Positions 9,933 to 16,991 of a stretch of 24,696 bases of DNA are shown here, piece by piece; the stretch's first letter is position 1, and each line of letters starts with the position of its first letter. A program made the translations under genes and the position numbers. The notes under the pieces are model-generated. The model was not told where the DNA came from. It did no database searches and worked only from the letters and a program-made list of their open reading frames with translations. This DNA comes from a virus: IMG/VR virus record IMGVR_UViG_3300020383_000098, positions 1-24,696 of that record. One strand, written 5' to 3'.

Positions 9933-10482
9933 TCCACCAACCAGACCAACCTTCTTCCATAAGAAATTGTCTTTGATTAAATAACATTATACTAAAGTTA
10001 TCATCTTTAGGTTTATACTCATTATTTTTAATAGAATAACATACCTTTTCATAAGTGTTAACAACTAACTTTTCTTTTTCTAACAGTTCATCAATACCTT
10101 TGCTGTATTTTTCTTGCCACATATTAGGGTCTTTTTTAAATGTATTGTAGATATGAGATTGGTCACCAGTCCAAGATATAATAGATGAATTGAAAGATGT
10201 ATGTTCTCTATCTCTCCACCAAGCGTGTAAAACGGTTGGGTCTTTTCTAATTAAATTAGGTACTTTATTGTAGATACAAATATCTAAATCAAAATATAAG
10301 TTTTCTCCATCTCTATAAATGTCAAACATTTGAAGTTTATTAAAAACACCTTTATAATTTTCAACTCCTATAACAACAAACTCATCATACTTTAAACCAG
10401 AGTATGTATCTATCATATGTTTCAGATTTCTTGTATACCAAGAGTCAAATTTAGTACCTGTATTTACACAAATTATTCTCAT
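9910..10482 (-). CDS. Glycosyltransferase-like protein, last gene of leftward operon
   Basis: This is a 190-aa protein with GT-A-like features. The N-terminal strand reads MRIICVNTGT, with a following FDSWYTRNLKHMID segment. A DxD motif (residues 65-67, in NLYFDLDICIYNKV) would bind the metal and nucleotide-sugar phosphates. Later come an HAWWRDREH region and a WTGDQSHIY segment. At 190 aa it is short for a glycosyltransferase, close to a bare nucleotide-binding core plus acceptor loop. An ATG seven codons upstream exists, but the start at 10482 is preferred. It forms an ATGA overlap with the stop of the upstream gene and has AAAGGA nine bases upstream. Its neighbours are other glycosyltransferases and radical SAM proteins, supporting a shared modification pathway. 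The sugar donor and acceptor are unknown. Confidence 0.7.
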   Translation of the reverse strand: MRIICVNTGTKFDSWYTRNLKHMIDTYSGLKYDEFVVIGVENYKGVFNKLQMFDIYRDGENLYFDLDICIYNKVPNLIRKDPTVLHAWWRDREHTSFNSSIISWTGDQSHIYNTFKKDPNMWQEKYSKGIDELLEKEKLVVNTYEKVCYSIKNNEYKPKDDNFSIMLFNQRQFLMEEGWSGWWTNYFLSR

Positions 10483-11564
10483 TTCCAATAATCCTTTATC
10501 CATTCATATTTGCTAGTGTGTATATTTGCGTCAGGATTAGCAAAGTGAACAATTTTTATATCATCATTTGGTTTATCTAATATCATATAGTCTTTATTAA
10601 ATTTTTTAATATAATCAATATTATTTTGTCTATCTTCATCTTCATTATTTGTTAGTTTACAAACCCATTCAGGTGGCATTAATGTTAAATTAATTTTATG
10701 TTTTTCACACATCCAATTAATAAAGTTTTGTTCTCCATAATATTTATAGTGTACTGCACCAGTTTTATACCAATTTAATTGCCATACTTCAGGACATTTT
10801 ATAAACTCGTTCCATATAATTTTACATTCACCAGATTTAAATTTTAGAAATCCTCCATTAAGTTTTAATCCATAAGATGATTTACCTCCCCACCATTTGT
10901 TGTAAGAAACTAACTCATTATCTGCTACAGGATAACCTATCATATCATCTACATTGCCTGTAATAATTTGGTCTATGTCCATAATAATAATTTCATCACC
11001 TGGTTTTTGATAGGCAAAATGTGGTGAAAAGAAAGATAGTTTGTGCCAATGATATTTTATATCACTATGGGGTTTTAAAGGTATTACTACATCTGCTTTA
11101 ACATTTGGATTATCACTATAACATATAAACTCAAATGGTATAGTGCAATTTCTTTTTAAACTATTATATAATTTTTCAACATAGTCTGGTGTGTATTTGC
11201 CTTCAAAATATAATGTACATATTTTTATTTTTTGGTTATTAGTTGTAGATGTATAACCTCTATATTTGTTTCCCTTTTCTCCTACTTTGTTAATACTATG
11301 ATTTAAAGGTACACTACAAAATCTTTGGCAAGTTTTTGCTGGATTGGTTTTTAATTCTTCAAAAAAGTCTTTCCATTCTTTACTATAAACAATATCTTCC
11401 ACCTTGTCATTATTTTCAAGTTTTAAATGTTTTTGTCTTAATCTTTTAATTTGTGGTTCTTGCCAACCTACAGGATTATCACACCAACAACAAGGTAATA
11501 AATAACCAGTTGCTGTATAAGCAAGTTCTTTTTTATATAAACATTTTGGATTAACTTTTATCAT
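10479..11564 (-). CDS. SPASM-like Cys domain fused to GT-A glycosyltransferase
   Basis: This 361-aa protein has two parts. Residues 1-90 carry Cys8, Cys25, Cys26, Cys28, Cys79 and Cys83 in a spacing like the SPASM-type auxiliary iron-sulfur region at the C-terminus of radical SAM enzymes. The segment YLLPCCWCDN is directly comparable with QVLPCCFFCN in the radical SAM protein at 12224-13315. Residues 112-361 are a GT-A glycosyltransferase. They start with IKICTLYF, have DxD at 196-198 (IIIMDIDQIITGNVDDM), LNGGF at 235-239, GEQNF at 277-281 and a C-terminal KIVHFANPD like the HF segment of GT8-type enzymes. The gene overlaps the preceding radical SAM gene by 14 bases. That gene lacks the Cys cluster, so the two products together add up to one radical SAM-SPASM enzyme plus a transferase. 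A SPASM region placed N-terminal to a glycosyltransferase is unusual. Confidence 0.75.
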   Translation of the reverse strand: MIKVNPKCLYKKELAYTATGYLLPCCWCDNPVGWQEPQIKRLRQKHLKLENNDKVEDIVYSKEWKDFFEELKTNPAKTCQRFCSVPLNHSINKVGEKGNKYRGYTSTTNNQKIKICTLYFEGKYTPDYVEKLYNSLKRNCTIPFEFICYSDNPNVKADVVIPLKPHSDIKYHWHKLSFFSPHFAYQKPGDEIIIMDIDQIITGNVDDMIGYPVADNELVSYNKWWGGKSSYGLKLNGGFLKFKSGECKIIWNEFIKCPEVWQLNWYKTGAVHYKYYGEQNFINWMCEKHKINLTLMPPEWVCKLTNNEDEDRQNNIDYIKKFNKDYMILDKPNDDIKIVHFANPDANIHTSKYEWIKDYWK

Positions 11565-12231
11565 CTTCTAATTCTAAAGCTATTTTATAATCTTTATAAA
11601 ATTCATCCCTTCTACTATTTAAATAACGGTTTGGATTTTTAGGTTTGTATGCGTCTTTAACACCCCAGCGACCTGAATAAAGTACATCAAATAAAATATT
11701 ATTATTTTTTGCCATTTGTCTAGCTTCTTCTATATTATTTTCATTATAATTAAAAACAATATATTGCCATCTGGAAGTAAGACCTCTTTTAGCAAATAAT
11801 TTCATAACTTCAAATAATTTTGGACCATCTTGATTAATTCTATACTTATGACTATCTTTTGGTAAACCATCAATACCAAATACCCATTTAGCTTTAGGAT
11901 TTGCCTCAAAGGCTTCTTCATACCATTCCATAGGTTTTTGTGAAGCAGCTGTATTAATATAAATTGGAATTTTATTATCATAACAATATTTTAACATTTC
12001 AATCATTTTAGGATTGAATATGGGGTCTGATGCTTGCCCACAAAATATTAAACCTTTTTTAAAAAATTTAGCTATTTTTAAAAAATCATCCCAAGGCATA
12101 TCAACTCCAGGTATTTTAAAACCTTGGCGTCTTATTGATTGCCTTTGGCATTTAGGACATTCTAAAGGACACCTAAAAGTAGATTCTATATTAATTTTCC
12201 TATCTGAAAAATCATAATTTGATTTAAACAT
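11551..12231 (-). CDS. Radical SAM core protein lacking its own SPASM domain
   Basis: This is a 226-aa radical SAM protein. The signature CPLECPKC (Cys21, Cys25, Cys28; CxxxCxxC) would bind the 4Fe-4S cluster that cleaves S-adenosylmethionine. FCGQASDP (63-70) is the glycine-containing SAM-binding strand, equivalent to FCGTWGDP in the neighbouring paralogue. The partial TIM barrel continues through IPIYINTAAS and WVFGIDG. Longer frames begin with GTG at 12255 or 12243. The ATG at 12231 is chosen because it leaves only an 8-base overlap with the preceding stop, and because the resulting N-terminus (MFKSNYDF) lines up with MLYNSSIDF of the paralogue. It stops after the barrel. The Cys-rich C-terminal region found in the paralogue is instead at the start of the next gene. 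The substrate is unknown; peptide or sugar are both possible. Confidence 0.85.
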   Translation of the reverse strand: MFKSNYDFSDRKINIESTFRCPLECPKCQRQSIRRQGFKIPGVDMPWDDFLKIAKFFKKGLIFCGQASDPIFNPKMIEMLKYCYDNKIPIYINTAASQKPMEWYEEAFEANPKAKWVFGIDGLPKDSHKYRINQDGPKLFEVMKLFAKRGLTSRWQYIVFNYNENNIEEARQMAKNNNILFDVLYSGRWGVKDAYKPKNPNRYLNSRRDEFYKDYKIALELEDDKS

Positions 12232-13315
12232 AACACTTTCCACAAAATTTTTCACATTGATAGACTGGTTTAGTCTTTGACCAACTATCTTGTAGTGTAG
12301 ATTGAAACCATTTGTGTTTCAATATATCTATTAGATTACTATTAAATACATTTAATTCTTTTTCATATTTTTTATATTCTAGCATTACAGGATGTTCTAC
12401 AAAATGTTTAGCTGCTTCAGGTACTTGTTTATTATAAAAATGAGAATTGCAAAAGAAACAACAAGGTAACACTTGTCCGTTTGGATTAACAACAACTTTA
12501 TTTTTAACTCCCCATTCACAAACAATTTTCATAACTTGTTTTGCTTTTCTTATTTTTTCTATTCTTTTTTTATCAGCAGTTCCCATATACTTTTTCTTTC
12601 TAACAAATCTTCTCCTATTTAATACTATAAACTCATCTTTGTCTTCAAATGTTTCACCTGTCTTTCTTAATACTTCTTTAGTTCCATCAGTTTTTGTAAA
12701 TTTTAATTCTTTAGTATTTTCAAATCTATCAGTTGCCATAATATTATGTCTAACTGATCCGTGTTCTACACATAGTTTTTCTATTTCATCTAGGTAATCT
12801 TCATTGTGTTTCCATATTAAAGTTTGAGTATAAATTATAGCTTTTGTATTTGATAGTGTGTTCATATTATTTAATATTTTATTTAAATAAGTATTTTGCC
12901 TATAAACTTCGTGCATTTTTTGATTGATACCTTCTATAGCAAAAACAACCATTAAATTTTTATCTCCAGCTACACCTAAATTCCACCAAAACTTATCATT
13001 TCTCATTGACCCATTTGTATTAATATTGATTTTTGTTTCATTATTAGTATCTCTAATATATTTTACCATATCAATAATATTATTATTTACAATAGGATCT
13101 CCCCAGGTTCCACAAAAGTCTGCTACTCTTAATCTTTTAATTACATTTTCTGGATATGCTTTCTTAAATGTTTCTAAATCCCAATTAATATCAGGTAACC
13201 AAGATTGTTTTTTCAAACCATTTAAATCAGTTCTATGGCATTGTGGACAACCTGCATTACATCTAGTTGTTATATCTAACATTACATCAAAATCAATACT
13301 AGAATTATATAACAT
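12224..13315 (-). CDS. Radical SAM/SPASM-domain enzyme
   Basis: This is a 363-aa protein with a complete two-part layout. CNAGCPQC (Cys19, Cys23, Cys26) is the CxxxCxxC SAM-cluster motif. FCGTWGDP (67-74) is the SAM-binding strand, and ININTNGS (96-103) is a later barrel strand. The C-terminal SPASM-like cluster region has Cys266, Cys285, Cys286, Cys289, Cys354, Cys358 and Cys361 (VLPCCFFC, then CEKFCGKC). Enzymes of this build typically modify ribosomal peptides or proteins, or act on sugars and cofactors, so a post-translational or carbohydrate modification is likely. A longer TTG-started frame exists. The ATG at 13315 is preferred because GAGGAG lies exactly seven bases upstream. It overlaps the preceding glycosyltransferase by 11 bases. 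A Lys/Arg-rich insert at about 200-262 separates the barrel from the Cys region and is absent from the neighbouring paralogue. Confidence 0.88.
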   Translation of the reverse strand: MLYNSSIDFDVMLDITTRCNAGCPQCHRTDLNGLKKQSWLPDINWDLETFKKAYPENVIKRLRVADFCGTWGDPIVNNNIIDMVKYIRDTNNETKININTNGSMRNDKFWWNLGVAGDKNLMVVFAIEGINQKMHEVYRQNTYLNKILNNMNTLSNTKAIIYTQTLIWKHNEDYLDEIEKLCVEHGSVRHNIMATDRFENTKELKFTKTDGTKEVLRKTGETFEDKDEFIVLNRRRFVRKKKYMGTADKKRIEKIRKAKQVMKIVCEWGVKNKVVVNPNGQVLPCCFFCNSHFYNKQVPEAAKHFVEHPVMLEYKKYEKELNVFNSNLIDILKHKWFQSTLQDSWSKTKPVYQCEKFCGKCYV

Positions 13316-14159
13316 TCCACAACTCCTCAAATCTTTTATTGATTAAATGTATCATCTTTACAGATTTTAAATCACTTGTTATCTTATCATTTTTCATTAA
13401 ATAAGTATGCCATTCTTTAGGAAGATTATACCAATCTATATTATCTTTATCTAATAGATAGTGTACAAATATTTCATTATTTGCAAAGAAAAGTTTTGAT
13501 ATTGTTTCACCAAAAAACTGTTCCTCTTTTGCTTTCTTTAAAGTATATGACATTTCATCTAGTCTTTCTGTATATCTTAATTTTGATATAGCACTAGAAT
13601 TACCTCCAAGTATTGCTGTATTTGCTATTAAATAATCTGTATCAAATTTATTGTCTGTTGCTAACATTGCTCTTTTACATACTGCTTTTACATATTCGTT
13701 ATACTTATCTTTATGAGATATTATTGTTTCAAAATCTACCTTGCCTTTTTTATAATTCTTTCTATCTGATTGCGACCACGAATCTATATTGGCGTTAGGA
13801 GCATAGACGCATATTTTATTCATATCAAAAGTTTCAAAAAAGTTTTCAGTTGTATTAGGAACCACATCTAAATCCATATATAAAACATTATCATATTCTT
13901 TACCTAATTTTTCCCATAGATATATCTTGTATAAATTAATAATATCAAATTCAAACCCATCAAATTTCTTTTTAAATTTTTGATAGAAAGTATCATTTTC
14001 ATATACTCTATATTCAGCATTACAATGTTTGGCGTATTCTTTTTTAACATCTACTAATCTATTATAATGTTTTTCTAATTGTTGTTTAGTGAATAAATGT
14101 TTTTCACTTAAATTAGGTTCTTTGTTTTCAATGTATATACTATAGATTATGTTTTTCAC
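13305..14159 (-). CDS. GT-A glycosyltransferase-like protein (paralogue 2)
   Basis: This 284-aa protein is paralogous to the gene just upstream. Shared features in order are KNIIYSIY at the N-terminus (KRVIYSLY in the paralogue), RLxxxKxEYAK near 34-44, a KI-Y/H-L-W/L helix near 78, and the DxD motif at 96-98 (VLYMDLDVVP). Then come FFE, a LIANTAILGG segment near 180 that would be the acceptor-side loop, and a C-terminal KMIHLINKRF. This is the layout of metal-dependent nucleotide-sugar transferases. An open TTG start lies seven codons upstream. GTG at 14159 is preferred because it aligns exactly with the paralogue's ATG and has GGAGG four bases upstream. It overlaps the upstream gene by 20 bases. 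The donor sugar and acceptor are unknown. The pair suggests sequential addition of two sugars or two acceptor specificities. Confidence 0.75.
   Translation of the reverse strand: MKNIIYSIYIENKEPNLSEKHLFTKQQLEKHYNRLVDVKKEYAKHCNAEYRVYENDTFYQKFKKKFDGFEFDIINLYKIYLWEKLGKEYDNVLYMDLDVVPNTTENFFETFDMNKICVYAPNANIDSWSQSDRKNYKKGKVDFETIISHKDKYNEYVKAVCKRAMLATDNKFDTDYLIANTAILGGNSSAISKLRYTERLDEMSYTLKKAKEEQFFGETISKLFFANNEIFVHYLLDKDNIDWYNLPKEWHTYLMKNDKITSDLKSVKMIHLINKRFEELWNVI
13323..13328 (-). promoter_or_regulatory. Shine-Dalgarno site that fixes the radical SAM/SPASM start
   Basis: On the minus strand the sequence GAGGAG is followed by seven bases (TTGTGGA) and then ATG at 13315. It lies inside the 3' end of the upstream glycosyltransferase gene. 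It makes the ATG, not the upstream TTG, the likely start. Confidence 0.75.
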
Positions 14160-15015
14160 AATACCTCCATACTGTATCAAAGTCTTTATTGACCGTGTGT
14201 ACTATCTTTGTTTCTTTTGGTATATAAAATTGAGTATCAAAGAAGTAATGCCAACGTCTATCTAACCATTGTATAGCAACTTTATTTACATTTATTTTAT
14301 ATGAAAAGATTGTTTCATTATCATAACGGAACATATCAATAATATTTTGAGGATATAAATTATCTAATCCTTCTTTTCTTAATTTTGTCATTAAATCTAT
14401 TGTATCTTTAAACTTACCAAAAAAATCTAATTTAAGGATTTGTTCTTTTGAAGCACCAATGATACCTGTATTAATAACATCATTTTTAGGATTGTTATCA
14501 GTTGCAATGAGCATTGCTTGACAATTAAAATATTTTGCTGTAGGACTTCTGATACCGTGTGTCACTTTATCAATAGTACGGTCTTGTTTATTAATCATAG
14601 TATTGTTATTATAGACAGCAATATGATTTTGTAAATCCCATACTTCAAAAAAGGAATCTTTGGTGACAGGTACAGCGTCAAAATCCAAATACAAAATTTC
14701 ATCATATTTTTTTGCTAGTTCATATAACAAATGTATCTTGTAAAAGTTTATTACTTCATAACCTGTTAATTCTGGAAAGTCCTTTAGTAAGTTCTTTTCA
14801 AATGTCTTGTATTGTTTATCATACTCATACATTTTAAAAGATACACCTATAGCTTTAGCATATTCACGTTTAATGGCAATTAATCTTTTATAATTGTCTT
14901 TAAATGAATTTCTAGTTTCTTTTGCTTTTTTTAATGTGTCGTACTTGAATTTAGAAGGACCATAATGTTCTTTTTCAGGCACATCAACATATAAACTGTA
15001 AATAACTCTTTTCAT
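14140..15015 (-). CDS. GT-A glycosyltransferase-like protein (paralogue 1), first gene of leftward operon
   Basis: This 291-aa protein begins KRVIYSLYVD and carries DxD at residues 111-113 (ILYLDFDAVP), the metal and nucleotide-sugar site of GT-A fold transferases. Upstream is a RLIAIKREYAK helix (44-54) and a YEVINFYKIHLLYEL helix (86-100). Downstream is DVINTGIIGAS near 182, and the C-terminus carries TKIVHTVNKDF. The same pattern appears in the next gene, so the two are tandem duplicates that have diverged considerably. It is the promoter-proximal member of a six-gene leftward operon in which every gene overlaps the next. The start ATG lies 37 bases from the divergent gene; a 7/8 match to the T4 late promoter sits in that gap. 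The likely role is transfer of a sugar to a phage or host surface molecule. Confidence 0.75.
   Translation of the reverse strand: MKRVIYSLYVDVPEKEHYGPSKFKYDTLKKAKETRNSFKDNYKRLIAIKREYAKAIGVSFKMYEYDKQYKTFEKNLLKDFPELTGYEVINFYKIHLLYELAKKYDEILYLDFDAVPVTKDSFFEVWDLQNHIAVYNNNTMINKQDRTIDKVTHGIRSPTAKYFNCQAMLIATDNNPKNDVINTGIIGASKEQILKLDFFGKFKDTIDLMTKLRKEGLDNLYPQNIIDMFRYDNETIFSYKINVNKVAIQWLDRRWHYFFDTQFYIPKETKIVHTVNKDFDTVWRYCEKHNL
14164..14168 (-). promoter_or_regulatory. Shine-Dalgarno site supporting a GTG start
   Basis: GGAGG on the minus strand is followed by TATT and GTG (14159-14157). The spacing is short, but the predicted N-terminus aligns residue by residue with the paralogue's first nine residues, so this GTG is the best start for the second glycosyltransferase. 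Confidence 0.55.
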
Positions 15016-15052
15016 ACTTGTATAAATAATACTAGACTATTTATTAAAGATT
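15016..15052. promoter_or_regulatory. Divergent promoter region
   Basis: This 37-base gap separates the leftward and rightward operons. On the plus strand TATAAATA at 15021-15028 is a perfect T4-type late promoter, followed 24 bases later by the ATG at 15053. On the minus strand AATAAATA (15045-15038) matches 7 of 8 positions and lies 22 bases before the leftward ATG at 15015. Both halves of the cargo island could therefore be switched on with the late genes. Confidence 0.6.
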
Positions 15053-15619
15053 ATGGATACTATATTAAAAGTGATTGATGGAGTGACCACGGATAGACTG
15101 GTCAAGTCTATTATAAATTCACTAAACGAAAATCAAGAGAAAAGCAAAGATTGGCTTATAGAAAAGTCAAAAAAATACTTTACATTTTTTGCTAAACCCA
15201 AAATATGTGTAGCAGCTGGTTGGTATGGGCATTTAGCAAATAAGCTAAAAGAATATACTAAAGGAGAGATTGTTTCCTTTGATAAAGACCTAATGTGTAA
15301 AAAGATTGGGCAAAGACTTTATAAAGATATTACATTTACAGAAGCAGATGTAAAGTATTATGATATTAAAAAATTTGATATAGTTATATGTACTTCTTGC
15401 GAACATCTTGGTCAGTATTTAATAGATGAATTTTTAAAGAGAAGAAAGAAAGGATCGCTAGTTATATTTCAATCAAATAATTATTTTTCAATTGACGAGC
15501 ATATTAATTGTCATAATAGTGTAGTAGAATTTGAGAAGAGTTTAAAATTAGAAAAGGTATTATATAGGGGTACTTTAAAATTGGATAAGTATGAAAGATA
15601 TATGGTGATAGGAATATGA
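15053..15619 (+). CDS. Class I SAM-dependent methyltransferase-like protein
   Basis: This 188-aa protein has a Rossmann methyltransferase layout. Residues 1-48 are helical (DRLVKSIINSL). A motif I-like strand-loop follows at 51-61 (ICVAAGWYGHL), with Gly56 and Gly59 in the SAM-binding turn. IVSFDKD (73-79) gives the acidic residue for the SAM ribose. FDIVICTSCEHL (108-119) is the motif IV strand. RKKGSLVIFQSNN and the C-terminal YRGTLKLDKYERYMVIGI give the closing strands. The acceptor is not apparent. It is the first gene of the rightward operon, behind a late promoter, and its stop overlaps the next start as ATGA. It may methylate a sugar, a protein side chain or a small molecule made by the island. 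Class I fold is fairly secure; specificity is open. Confidence 0.75.
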   Translation: MDTILKVIDGVTTDRLVKSIINSLNENQEKSKDWLIEKSKKYFTFFAKPKICVAAGWYGHLANKLKEYTKGEIVSFDKDLMCKKIGQRLYKDITFTEADVKYYDIKKFDIVICTSCEHLGQYLIDEFLKRRKKGSLVIFQSNNYFSIDEHINCHNSVVEFEKSLKLEKVLYRGTLKLDKYERYMVIGI

Positions 15620-16368
15620 AAATATTATTAACAGGTAGTGATGGATTTATTGGTAAAAATCTTTTAACTTGGTTAGAAAAAAAATACTTTGAGGTAATTG
15701 GTTTAGACCATAAATCAGGTAAAGAATTACTTACCTGTGATTTAAAATATAATGTTGATTGTGTTGTACATCTAGCAGGTCTATCTGGTGTCAGACAAAG
15801 TTTTGAAAATCCTACAGACTATTGGAAACAAAACGTTATCGTAAGTCAAAGAATATTTGACTATTTTAAAGATACAAGAATTTTATATGCAAGTTCAAGT
15901 ACTGCATATGAACCCTGGAGAAATCCTTATGCAATGAGTAAGTATGGTATGGAACTAATTGCTCCTGCAAATAGTTTGGGTATGAGATTTACTACTGTAT
16001 ATGGACCAGGTGCAAGAGATACTATGTTGATACCAAAAATTTTAAAAAATGATGTGCCATATATTAATACAAATCATAGTAGAGATTTTATACACGTGTA
16101 TGATATTTGTTCAGCGATTGAATCTATATTAAGACAAAAATCAATTTCAGCATTTACTGAAAAGACAGGTGTAATAGATATAGGCACAGGTACTACACAT
16201 AAGTTAACTGATATGATGGACTACTTTGGAATTACTACCGAAAAAAGAATTGGTGGTGATACTGAAAGACTTGACAACAAAGCAAACATAGACGCAATGA
16301 CAAGTTATGGTTGGGAACCTCAATATGAAGTAAAGAAATATATTGAAGATAATAGGAGAACGAATTAA
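15616..16368 (+). CDS. NAD-dependent epimerase/dehydratase (extended SDR family)
   Basis: This 250-aa protein has all the SDR landmarks. The NAD-binding GSDGFIG (GxxGxxG) lies at 7-13, and VVHLAGLSG at 50-58. The catalytic Ser/Thr is in ASSSTAYEP (92-100), followed by YAMSK (Tyr105, Lys109; YxxxK). TVYGPGARD and a RDFIHVYDI segment are typical of nucleotide-sugar epimerases and dehydratases. It is shorter than UDP-glucose 4-epimerase or GDP-fucose synthase (about 310-340 aa), mainly in the C-terminal substrate domain. It probably prepares a nucleotide sugar for the glycosyltransferases transcribed in the opposite direction. It overlaps the methyltransferase by four bases (ATGA) and has AGGA before its ATG. 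The exact sugar cannot be told from sequence. Confidence 0.88.
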   Translation: MKILLTGSDGFIGKNLLTWLEKKYFEVIGLDHKSGKELLTCDLKYNVDCVVHLAGLSGVRQSFENPTDYWKQNVIVSQRIFDYFKDTRILYASSSTAYEPWRNPYAMSKYGMELIAPANSLGMRFTTVYGPGARDTMLIPKILKNDVPYINTNHSRDFIHVYDICSAIESILRQKSISAFTEKTGVIDIGTGTTHKLTDMMDYFGITTEKRIGGDTERLDNKANIDAMTSYGWEPQYEVKKYIEDNRRTN

Positions 16369-16991
16369 TGCTAGATGATGATAAAGCATTACAACGATTG
16401 TGGTTGGTGGACTCCGTACTTGAAATGTTTACCTACAAAGCAATAGATTTAAATATTACAAAAGAAGATATAAACTTAATTGCTACAGAAATAAAATCTG
16501 TATCAAGTGGTTGGTATTTTAATGAGTACAGAAATTGTGAAGTATTAAGTATATATGATAAAAATTTTGAATGGACAAAAGAAGGTAAAACTTGTAAACA
16601 TTTAATAAAAGTTTATGAAGAAAAAATTAAACCTATTATGTCTAATAAAGGTAAGATACATATACTAAAAACTAAAAAAGGTAATCATATACCAACACAC
16701 ATAGACTGCCATCAAATAGAAATACCAGAGTTTCATCAAAAATTTAGACTTGCATTAACAGGTAAATTAGATAGTTTATATTTTTTAGATAAAGATAATA
16801 ATAAAGTTTATGCACCCACATATAATACTTATATTTTAAACGGTGGTCATCCTCACGGATTAGAACCAGATGAAGAAAAGTTAACCGTATGTATAGGAGC
16901 GCCTTGGATAGGTGAGGATAAATATTCTAACGAGGTATATACAATGAATGTGATACCTCCTAAATTAAAAAAGGAATGGATACAATGGTAA
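16368..16991 (+). CDS. Putative 2-oxoglutarate/Fe(II) oxygenase 1
   Basis: This 207-aa protein shows the double-stranded beta-helix signature. HxD lies at His111-Asp113 (IPTHIDCHQ), with FRLAL at 126-130 on the next strand (Arg127). YILNGGHPHG gives a distal His (161 or 163), followed by a strand ending in CIGAPW. The HxD...H triad would bind Fe(II), and the enzyme would hydroxylate a substrate using 2-oxoglutarate. The usual Arg after the distal His is replaced by Lys171, so 2-oxoglutarate binding may use Arg127 as in aspartyl/asparaginyl hydroxylase-like enzymes. Its start sits in TAATG, overlapping the epimerase stop by one base, with AGGAG nine bases upstream. Fold class is inferred from motifs only. 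Confidence 0.68.
   Translation: MLDDDKALQRLWLVDSVLEMFTYKAIDLNITKEDINLIATEIKSVSSGWYFNEYRNCEVLSIYDKNFEWTKEGKTCKHLIKVYEEKIKPIMSNKGKIHILKTKKGNHIPTHIDCHQIEIPEFHQKFRLALTGKLDSLYFLDKDNNKVYAPTYNTYILNGGHPHGLEPDEEKLTVCIGAPWIGEDKYSNEVYTMNVIPPKLKKEWIQW

Noticed and set aside
12447-12797. Open frame of 116 codons on the plus strand with a hydrophobic Phe/Leu/Ser-rich product
   Set aside because: It lies antisense to the C-terminal half of the radical SAM/SPASM gene, whose Cys motifs are clear. The composition is what the complement of Lys/Asn-rich coding gives.
12924-13346. Open frame of 140 codons on the plus strand resembling a membrane protein
   Set aside because: It is antisense to the radical SAM core motif of the real gene, has no ribosome binding site and its hydrophobicity is a by-product of AT-rich complement.
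9910-15015. Ribosomally made peptide (RiPP) cluster with its own precursor gene
   Set aside because: Radical SAM/SPASM enzymes suggest it, but no short precursor gene, leader-binding domain, protease or transporter is visible, and the genes leave no gap for one.
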